Assembly: GCA_026129135.1 (NCBI GenBank)
Contig: JAHCIQ010000001.1
Coordinates: 744,001 to 808,000, forward strand
Length of the DNA: 64,000 bases
Direction: 5' to 3'
Source of the DNA: Cyanobacteria bacterium TGS_CYA1
GTDB lineage: Bacteria > Cyanobacteriota > Vampirovibrionia > Obscuribacterales > Obscuribacteraceae
In this document: positions 9,484 to 19,080 of the stretch, in pieces
Layout of the letters: each line of letters begins with the position of its first letter
How positions within the stretch are numbered: the first letter of the stretch is position 1
Position numbers and translations under genes: made by a program
The notes under the pieces: generated by a model
Told to the model about the DNA's origin: nothing
The model's input: only the letters and a program-made list of their open reading frames with translations
Database searches by the model: none

Positions 9484-9720
9484 ATGAGCATGTTTAGAAA
9501 TCCAGCCGATGAAGATACCCTCTGCCAAGTTCTCAAAGCATATGTCGAAGAATGGGGTCCAGAGAACGTAATCGTTTCAGTTCCCAAACAGTGGATGGAA
9601 TACAGCGCAAGCAACCTGGGTCGTGTCAGACTCGAATTCTCCACTCAAGATACAGTGTCCATCCGTGTCGAATATGATTTCGTCCGTCTCAATTATGACG
9701 TTGCACTAGCTGCAGCCTAA
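9484..9720 (+). CDS. Small conserved-looking acidic hypothetical protein
   Basis: This encodes a 78-residue protein with no signal peptide or membrane helix. I chose the ATG at 9484 over the upstream GTG at 9472 because a GAGG Shine-Dalgarno lies 6 bp before it. The sequence has the look of a compact alpha/beta protein (ENVIVSVPKQWMEYSA, RVRLEFSTQDTVSIRVEYDF). It is followed within 40 bp by a strong terminator, so it is the last gene of its unit. I do not recognise the family. Confidence 0.7.
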   Translation: MSMFRNPADEDTLCQVLKAYVEEWGPENVIVSVPKQWMEYSASNLGRVRLEFSTQDTVSIRVEYDFVRLNYDVALAAA

Positions 9721-9756
9721 CACTAACAAGTTTTTTTTCACGGCAATCACAACAAT

Positions 9757-9785
9757 GAAAGGGCTTTCAAAAGCCCTTTTTTGTT
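9757..9785 (+). terminator. Rho-independent terminator
   Basis: An AAAGGGCTTT / AAAAGCCCTTT hairpin is followed by a T-run, about 37 bp after the stop of the 78-residue gene. The stem is G/C-rich at its base. The left arm is A-rich, so it may also work on the - strand. Confidence 0.85.
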
Positions 9786-9955
9786 TGGCTCACTCGTCTC
9801 GCTCGATTGCAGCTCAAGAAGGTGAGAAACTCAGTTACCTTGCCGTTTGCAAAAGTGTAGAGATCTGCAATACGTCCAAAGGGCCAATTCGTCTCGTCCT
9901 TATAGCTAAGCTCACGTGCAAGCGTTTTGGCCATGCATGAGGCTTGCGCCTTCAA
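9767..9955 (-). pseudogene. Possible remnant of a SnoaL-like protein
   Basis: The - strand of this gap encodes a short stretch resembling the last strand-turn-strand of SnoaL/NTF2-like proteins (IADLYTFANGKVTEFLTF). No longer reading frame continues upstream, and the terminator overlaps its 3' end. It is either a decayed gene tail or chance. The rest of the gap 9786-10095 shows nothing convincing. Confidence 0.2.
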
Positions 9956-10095
9956 AAGATTTTTTCTCTATACTTCAAGACCACAATAGGTCCCGCCACC
10001 ATCAAAAAGATCCATGCACTTTGTTCTTGGGGCGAACAAAGAGATGAATGCCTTTAAAAGCTTTTGTCTCAGATTCAAACAATAATGTTGGCTTG

Positions 10096-11085
10096 TTAGG
10101 CAGCTTGTTTTCTGAACTGTTCGAGCATCATTGTACATTGTCTAGCTGGCACTTGTTTGTTTGCAAACGCCTGAGCCAATTGATTGATACCATCTAACGA
10201 GGCTGGTTTTACTACGTTCAACTCGCTGCAGACTTCAAACATACTCATATGTTCGCTTACTGCTACTTCAGCACAGAAAAGCCAGTCTGAGAGATTCAGA
10301 TTGCCCGAGCTGAGCAGAAAATTTCCGAAGAATCGCTCTTGAGTGTGCGTTTCTAAATGGGAATTGACCATCACGTCAATGTTTTTTAGATTGTCTTGTT
10401 TGAAGGATCTTTCAATCAAAGAAAGAACATGTATAAAGTCAATCCGACCATTTTGCACTGCAATCAAGGATTCGAGCATGGTCTTGAGCTGGTTGTGACC
10501 GCAAAGATTTTTTTGAATCAAAACCCAGCCTACAGTGACTCCAGTGGAAAGTGCTTCTTGTTGAGCTTTTTGCAAAACGCGAGCGGGCAAGATATTTGCT
10601 TTTTCGAGCAAAATCACAAGCGGATTTCTTTTGAAAGGAGCTTGTGGATTGAGATCTAGTTCACTGAGCGCTGATTGCAAGTCCATATAATTTTTGCTTG
10701 CATATGCAATGGCAGTAGCAGCAAAGCCACGATAGATCAAATTGCTTGACACCAGTTGGCTGGCTTGGCGAGCCAGTTTCAAATCGAGATTAGAAAGCAT
10801 GCCGGTCATGGTTAAAATGTCGAATGGGTCGACACCGTGCAATAGTGCTATTTCAAATGCTTCTTTGATAACGTCTTTGTCGAGAATTCCGCTTGCGCGC
10901 AGCAACCAGGAAATGAGCGACTCATGGTCAGACAATCTGGGCAATCGTGCCACTTCGGGATTGAATACAACCAGCTTGCGCTTTTCGTTGCTTATTTGAA
11001 CCACTGGATTCATGTCGATTACAGGCTCGGCACTGAATATCTGGTTGATGAATGTTTGGGTGTTAAGACAGATTTGGTTACTCAT
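10096..11085 (-). CDS. Hypothetical protein with GspE-N-like helical modules
   Basis: The 329-residue product starts at the ATG at 11085-11083; an upstream in-frame TTG exists but is less likely. The middle part has two helical stretches of the type found in N-terminal domains of type II secretion/type IV pilus ATPases: a disordered-looking N-terminus, then SWLLRASGILDKDVIKEAFE, and LLEKANILPARVLQKAQQEA with GWVLIQKNL. No ATPase or catalytic motif is present. A similar module occurs in the DUF4388-like protein at 12568-14481, so the two may belong to the same pathway. The exact role is unknown. Confidence 0.6.
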   Translation of the reverse strand: MSNQICLNTQTFINQIFSAEPVIDMNPVVQISNEKRKLVVFNPEVARLPRLSDHESLISWLLRASGILDKDVIKEAFEIALLHGVDPFDILTMTGMLSNLDLKLARQASQLVSSNLIYRGFAATAIAYASKNYMDLQSALSELDLNPQAPFKRNPLVILLEKANILPARVLQKAQQEALSTGVTVGWVLIQKNLCGHNQLKTMLESLIAVQNGRIDFIHVLSLIERSFKQDNLKNIDVMVNSHLETHTQERFFGNFLLSSGNLNLSDWLFCAEVAVSEHMSMFEVCSELNVVKPASLDGINQLAQAFANKQVPARQCTMMLEQFRKQAA

Positions 11086-11205
11086 AAAAACGCACCAATT
11101 GGGGGGATTGAAGCTTGATTCCAGTTTGGAGCCAGAACCATGACGGGTCAATCTCGCCGTGCGTAAGATTACGAAGCCAAAGAGCTATTTTTAATCTGAG
11201 TTATT

Positions 11206-12408
11206 TTAGAACCAGTTCATTGTGTGTATAGGCTGACGAGTCTTATGGTCAATCCATACCAGTCTGTGCTTGAGCTTAGGCCATTCCATGGTGAAATACA
11301 GGCGCTTCTTGTTATAAGAATTGGGTTCTACTGTAAAGCTGATTTCTGAATCGAAACCACCTCCGCTCGATAATGAGTCGCGATTGCCATTTGAGTCTTC
11401 CAGGAAAAGGTCTATCGAGTAAAAGCGCTTAGCAGTCTGATTGTCGATTGCTACGTCCATTTTCATCAGTTTGCCTTCGACACCATCTTTTACGCTTTTG
11501 ACATTTTCGATGTCGATTTTTAGACCAGCAATTGCAGGAGGTGCTTTTTTCGGTTTTGGCTCTACCGTCATTGGCATGAGCAGGTCGGTATCGATGCGCA
11601 GATTCAAGTCGTCGCCTGGCTCAAGCGTTGCTTTGGGACCTTTGCGCATGATGGCGAATCCGGTGGCAAGTAGGGCACCCGCGGCGGCACCACCAGCGAT
11701 GTTATAACCGTGCATCGAAATGGTCGATGACATTCCGCAAATCTGATAAGCGAAAATTGCTCCAAGAACGGCACCACCTGCTGCGTGTGCCGCAATGATT
11801 CCAAATCCTTTTGCTTTCGTTTTCAGGGTGGAAGGTTTGAAATTGTCAGCTTCGGCAGTGAAGGCAAATTTTCTGCCGTCTGGCAATTCGAGCGTTTTGA
11901 AGGCAATTTCGTAAAAGGTGTCGCGACCGACACGACGCTGTCCATGCACTTTTGAAACTCTTCCATATAAAATGGTGCCTTCTGGAATCACTCGATTATT
12001 TTCGATGAAAATATCTTCGGTCGTTTTGGCTGTAATCTTTTGACCTTCTTGGGCCGGGTGCAATTTACCATCGAGGTCTCTGTCAGCTAAACGCATCCCC
12101 ATTGTGGGAACGAGCGCAAGTTTGAGCTTGAGCGGGGTGCCTTTTGGTACGCAGTAAGTGACTCCGCCCTGTAGCATTTTCGTGCCGTCGGCTGTAGCTA
12201 TTGCTTCAGCTGATTGATTCTCAGTCTGGTCGCCGCTTGCCGTTGTTCCAGTATCGATTTTGGCTTCTTGAGACTGCAAGGTCGGCGGGTCTTCAAGTAA
12301 GTTGTCCGGAATTTCCGCTTCCTGGGCAAACACATTTCCTGCTTGAAGCAGGAGCGATTGGCACAGCATCAGTGACAAGACTAAAAGAGAAAGTTTTCTG
12401 TTTTTCAT
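11206..12408 (-). CDS. Secreted hypothetical protein with glycine-zipper segment
   Basis: The 400-residue protein has a clear signal peptide (residues 1-29, ending VFAQ). An acidic linker follows, then a beta-rich part (about 80-200) containing VIPEGTILYGRVSKVHGQ, which resembles TrbI/outer-surface beta domains that hold 'minimum tension' type SH3 folds. A Gly/Ala-rich segment (about 205-255, GGAVLGAIFAYQICG and AGGAAAGALLATGF) is of glycine-zipper type. The C-terminal 120 residues look like a beta-sandwich. Export to the periplasm or outer membrane is likely. Its function is not recognised. Confidence 0.65.
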   Translation of the reverse strand: MKNRKLSLLVLSLMLCQSLLLQAGNVFAQEAEIPDNLLEDPPTLQSQEAKIDTGTTASGDQTENQSAEAIATADGTKMLQGGVTYCVPKGTPLKLKLALVPTMGMRLADRDLDGKLHPAQEGQKITAKTTEDIFIENNRVIPEGTILYGRVSKVHGQRRVGRDTFYEIAFKTLELPDGRKFAFTAEADNFKPSTLKTKAKGFGIIAAHAAGGAVLGAIFAYQICGMSSTISMHGYNIAGGAAAGALLATGFAIMRKGPKATLEPGDDLNLRIDTDLLMPMTVEPKPKKAPPAIAGLKIDIENVKSVKDGVEGKLMKMDVAIDNQTAKRFYSIDLFLEDSNGNRDSLSSGGGFDSEISFTVEPNSYNKKRLYFTMEWPKLKHRLVWIDHKTRQPIHTMNWF

Positions 12409-12567
12409 GGCTCGAATTATCGGTTATTAAGTTCTTGAATACCTTAAGCAAGCTCAATGAGTTAAGTGTTGAATGAAGATAGGGGTTGTAAACAGGTAAA
12501 TTGAGCTTGTGGAGGGAATAGGGAATATGGTTAAGCAAATGTCGACCATCTTAAAATAAGGCAATTT

Positions 12568-14481
12568 ATGGTTAATTCGCAATCCCCGACTTCTACGCCT
12601 CACGCTTCTAAAAATCCAAACGATCGCACTTTGACCATGGAACCTGCCATAGAGCAGGAAAATGCCAAGGTTTCAATTATCAAATACAGCGAAGATTTGC
12701 TTGTCGAGCTTCATGACCTGATAAAAAAGAAACAACTTCTGGACGCTGTGCTGGTCGATGCCTCTATGGTTGGCTTTTTGTTTCCTTCTGAAATTTTGCT
12801 TGAGTGTTCAAAATTAGTGCCTCAACTAATCGAAGTCGGTGGAGCTTTGATTTTTCTTTCAGCCGATGGAGCCGTTGCAGTTATTCGCGAATCTTTGAGT
12901 GCACCGCCTCAGCTTAGAATTTTTTCCAATTACAGAGAACTTTTCGACCTGTCCACCAATATCCGCCACTATGTGAAATTGGCAGTAGGTAAGGATACTG
13001 AGTTCGGTTCAGACCGAACTGACCTGGCTCAACAGGTTTTGATGTCGATTACACCAGTTCTCACAGACAAAGGTCTGGATCGCAAGACTGCCATTGAAGT
13101 GTCGAGCAAGCAAAACCTGGTACTTGGGCTTATAGACAATTATTCGTCGCTAGCCTCTTTAGTAGAGCGATGCAAGGACCGAATGGACGAAGAGCAAGTG
13201 CTTGAAACGCTCAAAGAACTGGAAAAAGAAAAATCGATTTATCCGATGTTTTCTAAAGTGCCTTTCCTGGTCGAGTCATTCAAAAATCAAGGTTCTTTTT
13301 CGATTCAGGAGTATTTTTTGCGCTGTCAAATTTTGACTCAAGGTCAAATAGATGCTTTGCTGCTTGAATTGCAAGGCACGCCAAAGCGAGAGCGCATGAC
13401 TCTTGGTGCTCTTGCAGTGAAAAAGGAAATGATCAATTCTCGTCAGCTCGAAGTAGCTATTCAGGATCAGACATTTTATGGACCTTCGGAGTCTAACGAT
13501 AAAGTGAAAGGTGCTGCCGCCGGAACTGCAGAAGAAAAGCGTGTTCAGTCTCTGGTCGGACATCTTGGTTCGACCGACCCGATGAGCTTGTTGCAGAACA
13601 TGGCGACTAACCGAGATACAGGTATACTCTCGGTCGAGAATAGAGATTTGCAATTCAAATGTTATTTCGAAGCGGGCAAAGCAGCACACGCTCGAATAGG
13701 CAAAATGCATGGAAATGACTCTGTGGTTGAATTTGCTTCAGCCTGGCGACAGGGCATTTTCGTTTTTATGAAACGCGAGCTTTCAGAAGACCTCACAAAA
13801 GACACTTGCAAATTAACCAAAGCGCTCGACAAACTCTTGCTTGATGCTGCGCTTGCTCAAGACAATACTGATGTAGTTTGGAAAAAATTGCCTGGTGGCA
13901 TTGAAGCCGTTCTGGAAAAAGTGGAAGCGAGAAAAGACAAGCTTGCTGGCGATGCGCTTATAGATCCAAAAGAGAAAAAAGCGCTTACCGCCAAACAAAT
14001 GGATTTGTGCAAGCGCATCTGGAGTTCGCTTGATGGGCTCACTCCACTGCATCGCGTTATCCGGACTTTACAGGATGTGACTACGGCTGATGCGGCTTAT
14101 AGTGTTGGCATTTTGTGGGACTATCAACTAGTCAAGGTTCCCGAAGGCGATCTGACCACGCCGCTTGAAAAATTCCAATTGTTGATATCGATGGTCAAAG
14201 AACAAATAGGATCGGACCGTTCCAATGCCTTTTTGCGCTTGAGTTTCAGAGACACTCTGGGCTATTCATCTGGCGCCAGGGTATTTATTTTGAGCAATAA
14301 GGGCGAAGTCGGTATCGATATGGTGGCAATCAGACGCCACAGTTCTTCCTTGACCACGGTGCTTCAGGATCTTGAAAACTGGCAGGTCAAGTATATCGAG
14401 TACATTTCAGCCGAGCTTGACAAGCAGACGCTTCTTACAATCATCCACAATATTCATGACAAGGGCGAATCCAAACAGTAG
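12568..14481 (+). CDS. STAS-like / GspE-N-like / DUF4388-like multidomain protein
   Basis: The 637-residue protein has a STAS-like block at about 40-130 (LLDAVLVDASMVGFLFPSE, then GGALIFLSADG). A helical GspE-N-like segment lies at about 225-300 (YFLRCQILTQGQIDALLLEL, TLGALAVKKEMI). A DUF4388-like domain lies at about 325-420 (LVGHLGSTDPMSLLQNM, RDTGILSVEN, FEAGKAAHARIG). DUF4388 proteins such as PatA-like regulators act in motility or gliding control, mostly as scaffolds. No kinase or output domain is visible. It may cooperate with the 10096-11085 product, which shares a helical module. No signal peptide, so it is cytosolic. Confidence 0.7.
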   Translation: MVNSQSPTSTPHASKNPNDRTLTMEPAIEQENAKVSIIKYSEDLLVELHDLIKKKQLLDAVLVDASMVGFLFPSEILLECSKLVPQLIEVGGALIFLSADGAVAVIRESLSAPPQLRIFSNYRELFDLSTNIRHYVKLAVGKDTEFGSDRTDLAQQVLMSITPVLTDKGLDRKTAIEVSSKQNLVLGLIDNYSSLASLVERCKDRMDEEQVLETLKELEKEKSIYPMFSKVPFLVESFKNQGSFSIQEYFLRCQILTQGQIDALLLELQGTPKRERMTLGALAVKKEMINSRQLEVAIQDQTFYGPSESNDKVKGAAAGTAEEKRVQSLVGHLGSTDPMSLLQNMATNRDTGILSVENRDLQFKCYFEAGKAAHARIGKMHGNDSVVEFASAWRQGIFVFMKRELSEDLTKDTCKLTKALDKLLLDAALAQDNTDVVWKKLPGGIEAVLEKVEARKDKLAGDALIDPKEKKALTAKQMDLCKRIWSSLDGLTPLHRVIRTLQDVTTADAAYSVGILWDYQLVKVPEGDLTTPLEKFQLLISMVKEQIGSDRSNAFLRLSFRDTLGYSSGARVFILSNKGEVGIDMVAIRRHSSSLTTVLQDLENWQVKYIEYISAELDKQTLLTIIHNIHDKGESKQ

Positions 14482-14509
14482 ATTCAGCCTCTGATTTAGT
14501 GCTTAAATT

Positions 14510-16456
14510 ATGTCCGGCATAGTTAGAGCGGATGTAATTGACATGCGATTTTTCCCGGGTTCACTTTTGTTATTGGCGTTATCGTATTCGTTTTCTTTTG
14601 GTGCTGGCACGTGTCAGGCTCAAGATAAAACGCAAGCAAGTGGTTCCAATCAAGAATTCGTTTGCGCACCATATATAAAATTGGCTGTAGCAGCCAATCC
14701 TAATACAGCACCTCTGGTGCTGGCAAAACTGGCCAAAGACAATTGTGACGAAGTCCGCAAGGCGGTGGCACTCAATCCAAGCTGTCCTGACGATGTCAGA
14801 CCTGCTCTAGCCGAGGATACCAACCAGGTCGTGGTGGAAGCTCTTCTTGCAAGCAGCACGCCTTTGAAGAATGACGTTTTGCTCAAATTATCCGATTCGA
14901 GCGAACCCAAGATTCTAGAGAGTCTAGCTGCCAACCCGCTTACTCCTGGACCTTTGCTCAATAAATTGGCTCATGGAAAAATACAGACCGAATATTTGCT
15001 TTTGAGCTTGGCTAAAAACAGGAGCACCACCCCTGAGGTCACGAATCGACTTGTGAAAGTGGGCGACAGATTGGTGCGAACCTTGCTTGCGCGCCAGCCT
15101 CGTTTGTCCGAGCAAGCCTATCAGGAACTATCTGACGATGGCGATCTTGGTGTGCGTGCCATGGTGGCAAGCAATGTCTCAACTCCTCCTCGATTTCTCG
15201 ACAATTTGGCTAAAGATTTGCACGCGACCGTAAGAGTGAGTGTTGCATCCAACTCGAGCTCATGGGAAGGGACACTCTCCAAACTGGTTACTGACAAGCG
15301 CTGGGAAGTGCGCATGGAAGTGGCGCGCAATTTGAAAACACCGAAAGATTCTTTGAAAATACTTGCCGCAGACAAAAACGACAAAGTACGTTGGGCTGTC
15401 GCATGCAACAGCTCTGCACCAGATGCGGTGTTGCTCACTCTGGCTCAAGACTCGAACGAAATGGTGCGCAATGCCACTGCTGCAAACGCATCTGCTACCG
15501 CACCTGTTCTGGCTAAACTTGCTGAGCGTGCAGTCAAAGGCGGTCCTGAAAATCTGGCACTTGCTCAAATTCTGGCTGTGAGAAGCGATATCAGTGCCGA
15601 TGCTATGAAAGCCCTAAGCAAGCACGAATCGCCTCTGGTGCGCTCAGCCCTTTGTGCTAACGGCCAGTTGACTCAAGAAATTGCCGTTGCCCTGGCCTCA
15701 GATGAAAACTCTATCGTGCGAGCCTCGCTTGCCTCGAGCAAACAGGTTGCTCTGGAAAAAGTTTCGAGTCTTTTGAGCGAAGATAAAAATGAAATGGTTC
15801 GCATCGCTCTTGCTGCCAACAAAATGACACCGCAGATTTGTCTACAAACCCTGGCTCGTGATACCAGTTCTAGCGTTGTACGTGCAGTGGCTGGCAATAC
15901 GGCATGTTCGCTCGAGATTGTGGAAATGTTAATTTCTTCGGGCGATCCCATGGTTCATCGCTTGATCCTCTTGCGAGGCGCTCCTGGCGCCAAACATCCA
16001 AGCGACGTGGTGCTGACCAAAATGTTCAGCAACGCAAATACTCTCACCCGCGCTTACATCGCTTCATTGTCCAGTGTTCCACAGACTATATTGAACGATC
16101 TCGCCAATGACAAAGATTCAGCCTTGCGAGCCGTTGTCGCAGGTAATGCAAATCTTCCTGATGCCTCATTAGCCGTTCTGTCAAAAGATCCAAGTCCCCT
16201 GGTGAGAGCCACACTTGCCGCAAACAGAGCTTGCGGTAACGAGACTTTGCAAATTCTCTCGCAAGATCAAGACGAGCAAGTGCTCATGGCTGTGGCAGCC
16301 AATAAGAAGACGCCGTCTGATGTCCTGGCGAAGCTAGCAAAAGATGTCAGACCCGAGATTCGCTACGCTGTTGCCTGCAATGCCAGTGCTCCAGCAGTGG
16401 TGCTTGATCAATTGGCTTCTGACTCGACCATCTGGCTTAATACATTTAGCAAATAG
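14510..16456 (+). CDS. Secreted leucine-rich-variant/HEAT-type repeat protein
   Basis: The 648-residue protein consists of about 24 tandem units of about 24 residues with the pattern PxxVLxxLAxDxxxxVRxAVAxNxxx, as in VLAKLAKDNCDEVRKAVALN. This is the leucine-rich repeat variant (LRV) form of a HEAT-like solenoid. A signal peptide precedes it; the ATG at 14543 (MRFFPGSLLLL) gives a tidier signal than the ATG at 14510. The repeats run almost to the C-terminus with no second domain, so it is probably a periplasmic binding scaffold. It ends 8 bp before the thiolase gene. Confidence 0.8.
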   Translation: MSGIVRADVIDMRFFPGSLLLLALSYSFSFGAGTCQAQDKTQASGSNQEFVCAPYIKLAVAANPNTAPLVLAKLAKDNCDEVRKAVALNPSCPDDVRPALAEDTNQVVVEALLASSTPLKNDVLLKLSDSSEPKILESLAANPLTPGPLLNKLAHGKIQTEYLLLSLAKNRSTTPEVTNRLVKVGDRLVRTLLARQPRLSEQAYQELSDDGDLGVRAMVASNVSTPPRFLDNLAKDLHATVRVSVASNSSSWEGTLSKLVTDKRWEVRMEVARNLKTPKDSLKILAADKNDKVRWAVACNSSAPDAVLLTLAQDSNEMVRNATAANASATAPVLAKLAERAVKGGPENLALAQILAVRSDISADAMKALSKHESPLVRSALCANGQLTQEIAVALASDENSIVRASLASSKQVALEKVSSLLSEDKNEMVRIALAANKMTPQICLQTLARDTSSSVVRAVAGNTACSLEIVEMLISSGDPMVHRLILLRGAPGAKHPSDVVLTKMFSNANTLTRAYIASLSSVPQTILNDLANDKDSALRAVVAGNANLPDASLAVLSKDPSPLVRATLAANRACGNETLQILSQDQDEQVLMAVAANKKTPSDVLAKLAKDVRPEIRYAVACNASAPAVVLDQLASDSTIWLNTFSK

Positions 16457-16464
16457 GAAACAAG

Positions 16465-17667
16465 ATGAAAGACGCAGTAATCGTAGATGCAATTCGCACA
16501 CCAATTGGACGCTATGCTGGTTCGCTCAAAGATGTCCGCCCAGATGATCTGGCGGCGCACGTCATAAAAGAAATCGTAAAGCGAAACGAGTTAGACGCTG
16601 ACCTTATTGAAGATGTCTTGATGGGCTGCGCCAATCAGGCCGGAGAAGACAACAGAAACGTTGCTCGTATGGCTTTGTTGCTTGCTGGTCTTCCTGTTAC
16701 TGTCGGTGGTGGCACGGTCAATCGTCTTTGTGGTTCGGGCATGATGGCAGTTAACGAAGCTGCACGTGGAATTCAAACTGGAGCTGGCGATGTTTATCTG
16801 GCTGGTGGTGTGGAGTCGATGACCCGCTCGCCATTCGTGATGGCAAAACCAGATTCGGCATTTCCTCGTGGCGAAATGCGTATGTTTGATACCACATTAG
16901 GCTGGCGCTTCACCAATGAGAAATTGGCTCAAGCATATTATCCATTTTCGATGGGCGAGACAGCAGAAAACGTTGCCGAAAAATATAAGATCTCTAGAGA
17001 AGCTCAAGACGAATTCGCTTTGCAAAGTCAGCATAAATATCAAGCTGCCAAAGACAAGATGAGCGAAGAAATCGTATCCGTCCAGGTCCCCGGCAAAAAG
17101 CCAAAAGCCCCGTCTGAAACTTTCGCGCAAGATGAGCATCCGCGAGCTGATACCAAAATAGAAGATTTGACCAAGCTCAAACCCGCTTTCAGAGATGGCG
17201 GAACCGTAACGGCCGGGAATTCTTCTGGTATCAATGATGGTGCAGCCTGCTTGTTACTCGCATCCAGTGAAACCGCCCAGAAACTAGGGATGAAAGCACG
17301 TGCTCGTATAGTGTCGTCAGCAGTGGCAGGTTGCGATCCGGCTATAATGGGTATTGGTCCGGTCGAAGCAACGCGTAAAGCGCTTAAGCGCGCCTCGCTC
17401 TCTATCAAAGATATAGACCTCTTCGAACTAAACGAAGCTTTTGCCGCCCAGGTTTTAGCCTGTGTCAAAGATCTTGAAGTGCCAATGGACAAGCTCAATG
17501 TCAATGGCGGTTCAATCGCCCTTGGACATCCTTTAGGAGCGTCAGGTGCACGCATCCTGACCACGCTTTTGTATGAGATGGAGCGTCGCAAAAGTCGTTA
17601 TGGTCTTGCCACAATGTGCATTGGGGTTGGGCAAGGTATTGCCACAATCATCGAGCGTTTAGACTGA
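16465..17667 (+). CDS. Thiolase, acetyl-CoA C-acyltransferase (3-oxoadipyl-CoA thiolase-like)
   Basis: The 400-residue enzyme has the full thiolase signature: nucleophilic Cys89 in NRLCGSGM, GGVESMTRSPFVM, the NEAFAA loop, GHPLGASGAR with the catalytic His, and a late CIGVGQG with the second catalytic Cys. Thiolases cleave or condense acyl-CoAs in fatty acid oxidation, polyhydroxybutyrate synthesis or aromatic degradation. The MTRSPFVMAK stretch is reminiscent of PcaF, but no other aromatic pathway genes are near. A second thiolase lies at 25466-26671; the two differ in detail and are not a recent duplication. Confidence 0.92.
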   Translation: MKDAVIVDAIRTPIGRYAGSLKDVRPDDLAAHVIKEIVKRNELDADLIEDVLMGCANQAGEDNRNVARMALLLAGLPVTVGGGTVNRLCGSGMMAVNEAARGIQTGAGDVYLAGGVESMTRSPFVMAKPDSAFPRGEMRMFDTTLGWRFTNEKLAQAYYPFSMGETAENVAEKYKISREAQDEFALQSQHKYQAAKDKMSEEIVSVQVPGKKPKAPSETFAQDEHPRADTKIEDLTKLKPAFRDGGTVTAGNSSGINDGAACLLLASSETAQKLGMKARARIVSSAVAGCDPAIMGIGPVEATRKALKRASLSIKDIDLFELNEAFAAQVLACVKDLEVPMDKLNVNGGSIALGHPLGASGARILTTLLYEMERRKSRYGLATMCIGVGQGIATIIERLD

Positions 17668-17740
17668 GCTTTATAGAAATAATCTATAAGTTTGATTAGA
17701 AAAGAGTCTGATAACGCGCACTTTTTATAATTGTATTTTC

Positions 17741-17754
17741 CATGCCCGGGCATG
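17741..17754. promoter_or_regulatory. Perfect 14-bp palindrome upstream of the SbcD-like gene
   Basis: CATGCCCGGGCATG is self-complementary and lies 33 bp before the ATG at 17788. It has no T-run, so it is not a normal terminator. It could be a dimeric regulator site. A single occurrence cannot prove this. Confidence 0.3.
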
Positions 17755-17787
17755 TAGTTACTGGTAATACTCCTATTTGGGAATTTA

Positions 17788-19068
17788 ATGGAGAGCCAAA
17801 AATTCACTTTTCTCCAGTTTTCGGACGTGCGCCTGGATTTGCCGCAAAATCAGGGGCTACTTTCGTATAGTGCGACCCAGCGTCTGGAGCGCTACACAGA
17901 CTTGATCGAATCGTTCATCAATGCTCTGCGTCTGGCCCAAGATAAGCAAGTGGACGCGGTCTTTCTTCCAGGCGGTCTTTTCAATCTTAAAACCATACGC
18001 TCGCAAACAATCGAACTTCTGCTCGATGCCATAAGCGAAATCAGTCCCATTCCGGTAGTGATCACAGCCGGCTCGCTCGACCCTTATCAGGACGATTCGC
18101 CCTATAATTCTGATTTTTTGAAGGTTTGCGGTATTAAACCATGGCCGGACAATGTTCATGTTTTTACCAGTAGCGAATTTGAAGCGGTGAAATTACCAAA
18201 CCGAGCCGATGTAACCGTTGTCGGCATGTCTCATGTGGGAACGAAACCCAATTACGATCAGGTCCTGGCTCAGCAACTGCCAAAAGACGAATCGAGTTTG
18301 TTTAACATACTTGTTTTTTCAGGTGCGCTCGACTCCTATCAGGGACCTATTTATCCCCAGCTTGCAGGTCCTAATAAGCCAGCGCCTTTCACCGAAGAAC
18401 AGCTTGAAAGCCAGGATTTCGACTATGCCGCAGTTGGCGGTTACCCAGATTTACTTGCGGTCTATGCGCCTAATCAACGAGTTCTTGGCGCTTATTCAGG
18501 ATGTCTTAGCAGTTCAACTTTTGAAGAACTGGGACCAAAAGTGGCTATTTTAGGTCAAATAACTTACGACCCCGAGCGGGGCAAAGAAATTTTGCTCGAG
18601 CCGGTCGAAGTTTCGTCTTTCAGGCTGGTTTATCTGGCTGTAGATATAACTGGTCTTGATGCTGAGGCGATTAAAGAAGAAATCAATTATTGTATGCAGG
18701 AGCAAGACGTTCGTCCGGATCACGATATTGTCGCACTAAGTCTGGAAGGATCATTTTCGCCTGAGTCGGATCCGCTTGCGGTGATAAAAGACATCGAGTC
18801 CGATTTTTATAGATTGATTTTCGTCAATCGCACCCGTCCGAATTATTTGTCGCAAGAATTCGATCCAAGAACTACTGAAGCTCGTTATGTCGAGCGAATG
18901 TTGCAACGCTTGCAAGAGGCCGAGCGCAAAATGGCAGAACTGTCTGGTCGAGATAGTTTGACCGGATTGCCTGGTGCTTTCATATCTGCCAAAACTGTTG
19001 AAGATGCGCTCTACTACGGTCTTGACGCTCTGAAGCAAAAACGAGTCACTATCCGTCATGTCGATTAA
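17788..19068 (+). CDS. SbcD/YhaO-like metallophosphoesterase homologue with metal ligands lost (probable pseudoenzyme)
   Basis: The 426-residue protein aligns by eye to SbcD/Mre11/YhaO nuclease subunits in order and spacing, and precedes an SbcC-like gene by 12 bp. The metal-binding motifs have changed at nearly every ligand. The DxH motif is DVR (Asp13 kept, His to Arg15). The GD motif is GG (Gly63). GNHD is GSLD (residues 95-98). The lone-His motif is FSGA (Ser178). GHxH is GGYP (residues 217-220). Surrounding hydrophobic strands are kept (VDAVFLPGGLFN, FDYAAVGG), so the fold is probably intact while nuclease activity is probably lost. The likely role is a structural partner for the ATPase. 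Confidence 0.75.
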   Translation: MESQKFTFLQFSDVRLDLPQNQGLLSYSATQRLERYTDLIESFINALRLAQDKQVDAVFLPGGLFNLKTIRSQTIELLLDAISEISPIPVVITAGSLDPYQDDSPYNSDFLKVCGIKPWPDNVHVFTSSEFEAVKLPNRADVTVVGMSHVGTKPNYDQVLAQQLPKDESSLFNILVFSGALDSYQGPIYPQLAGPNKPAPFTEEQLESQDFDYAAVGGYPDLLAVYAPNQRVLGAYSGCLSSSTFEELGPKVAILGQITYDPERGKEILLEPVEVSSFRLVYLAVDITGLDAEAIKEEINYCMQEQDVRPDHDIVALSLEGSFSPESDPLAVIKDIESDFYRLIFVNRTRPNYLSQEFDPRTTEARYVERMLQRLQEAERKMAELSGRDSLTGLPGAFISAKTVEDALYYGLDALKQKRVTIRHVD

Positions 19069-19080
19069 GAGTAAAAATAA

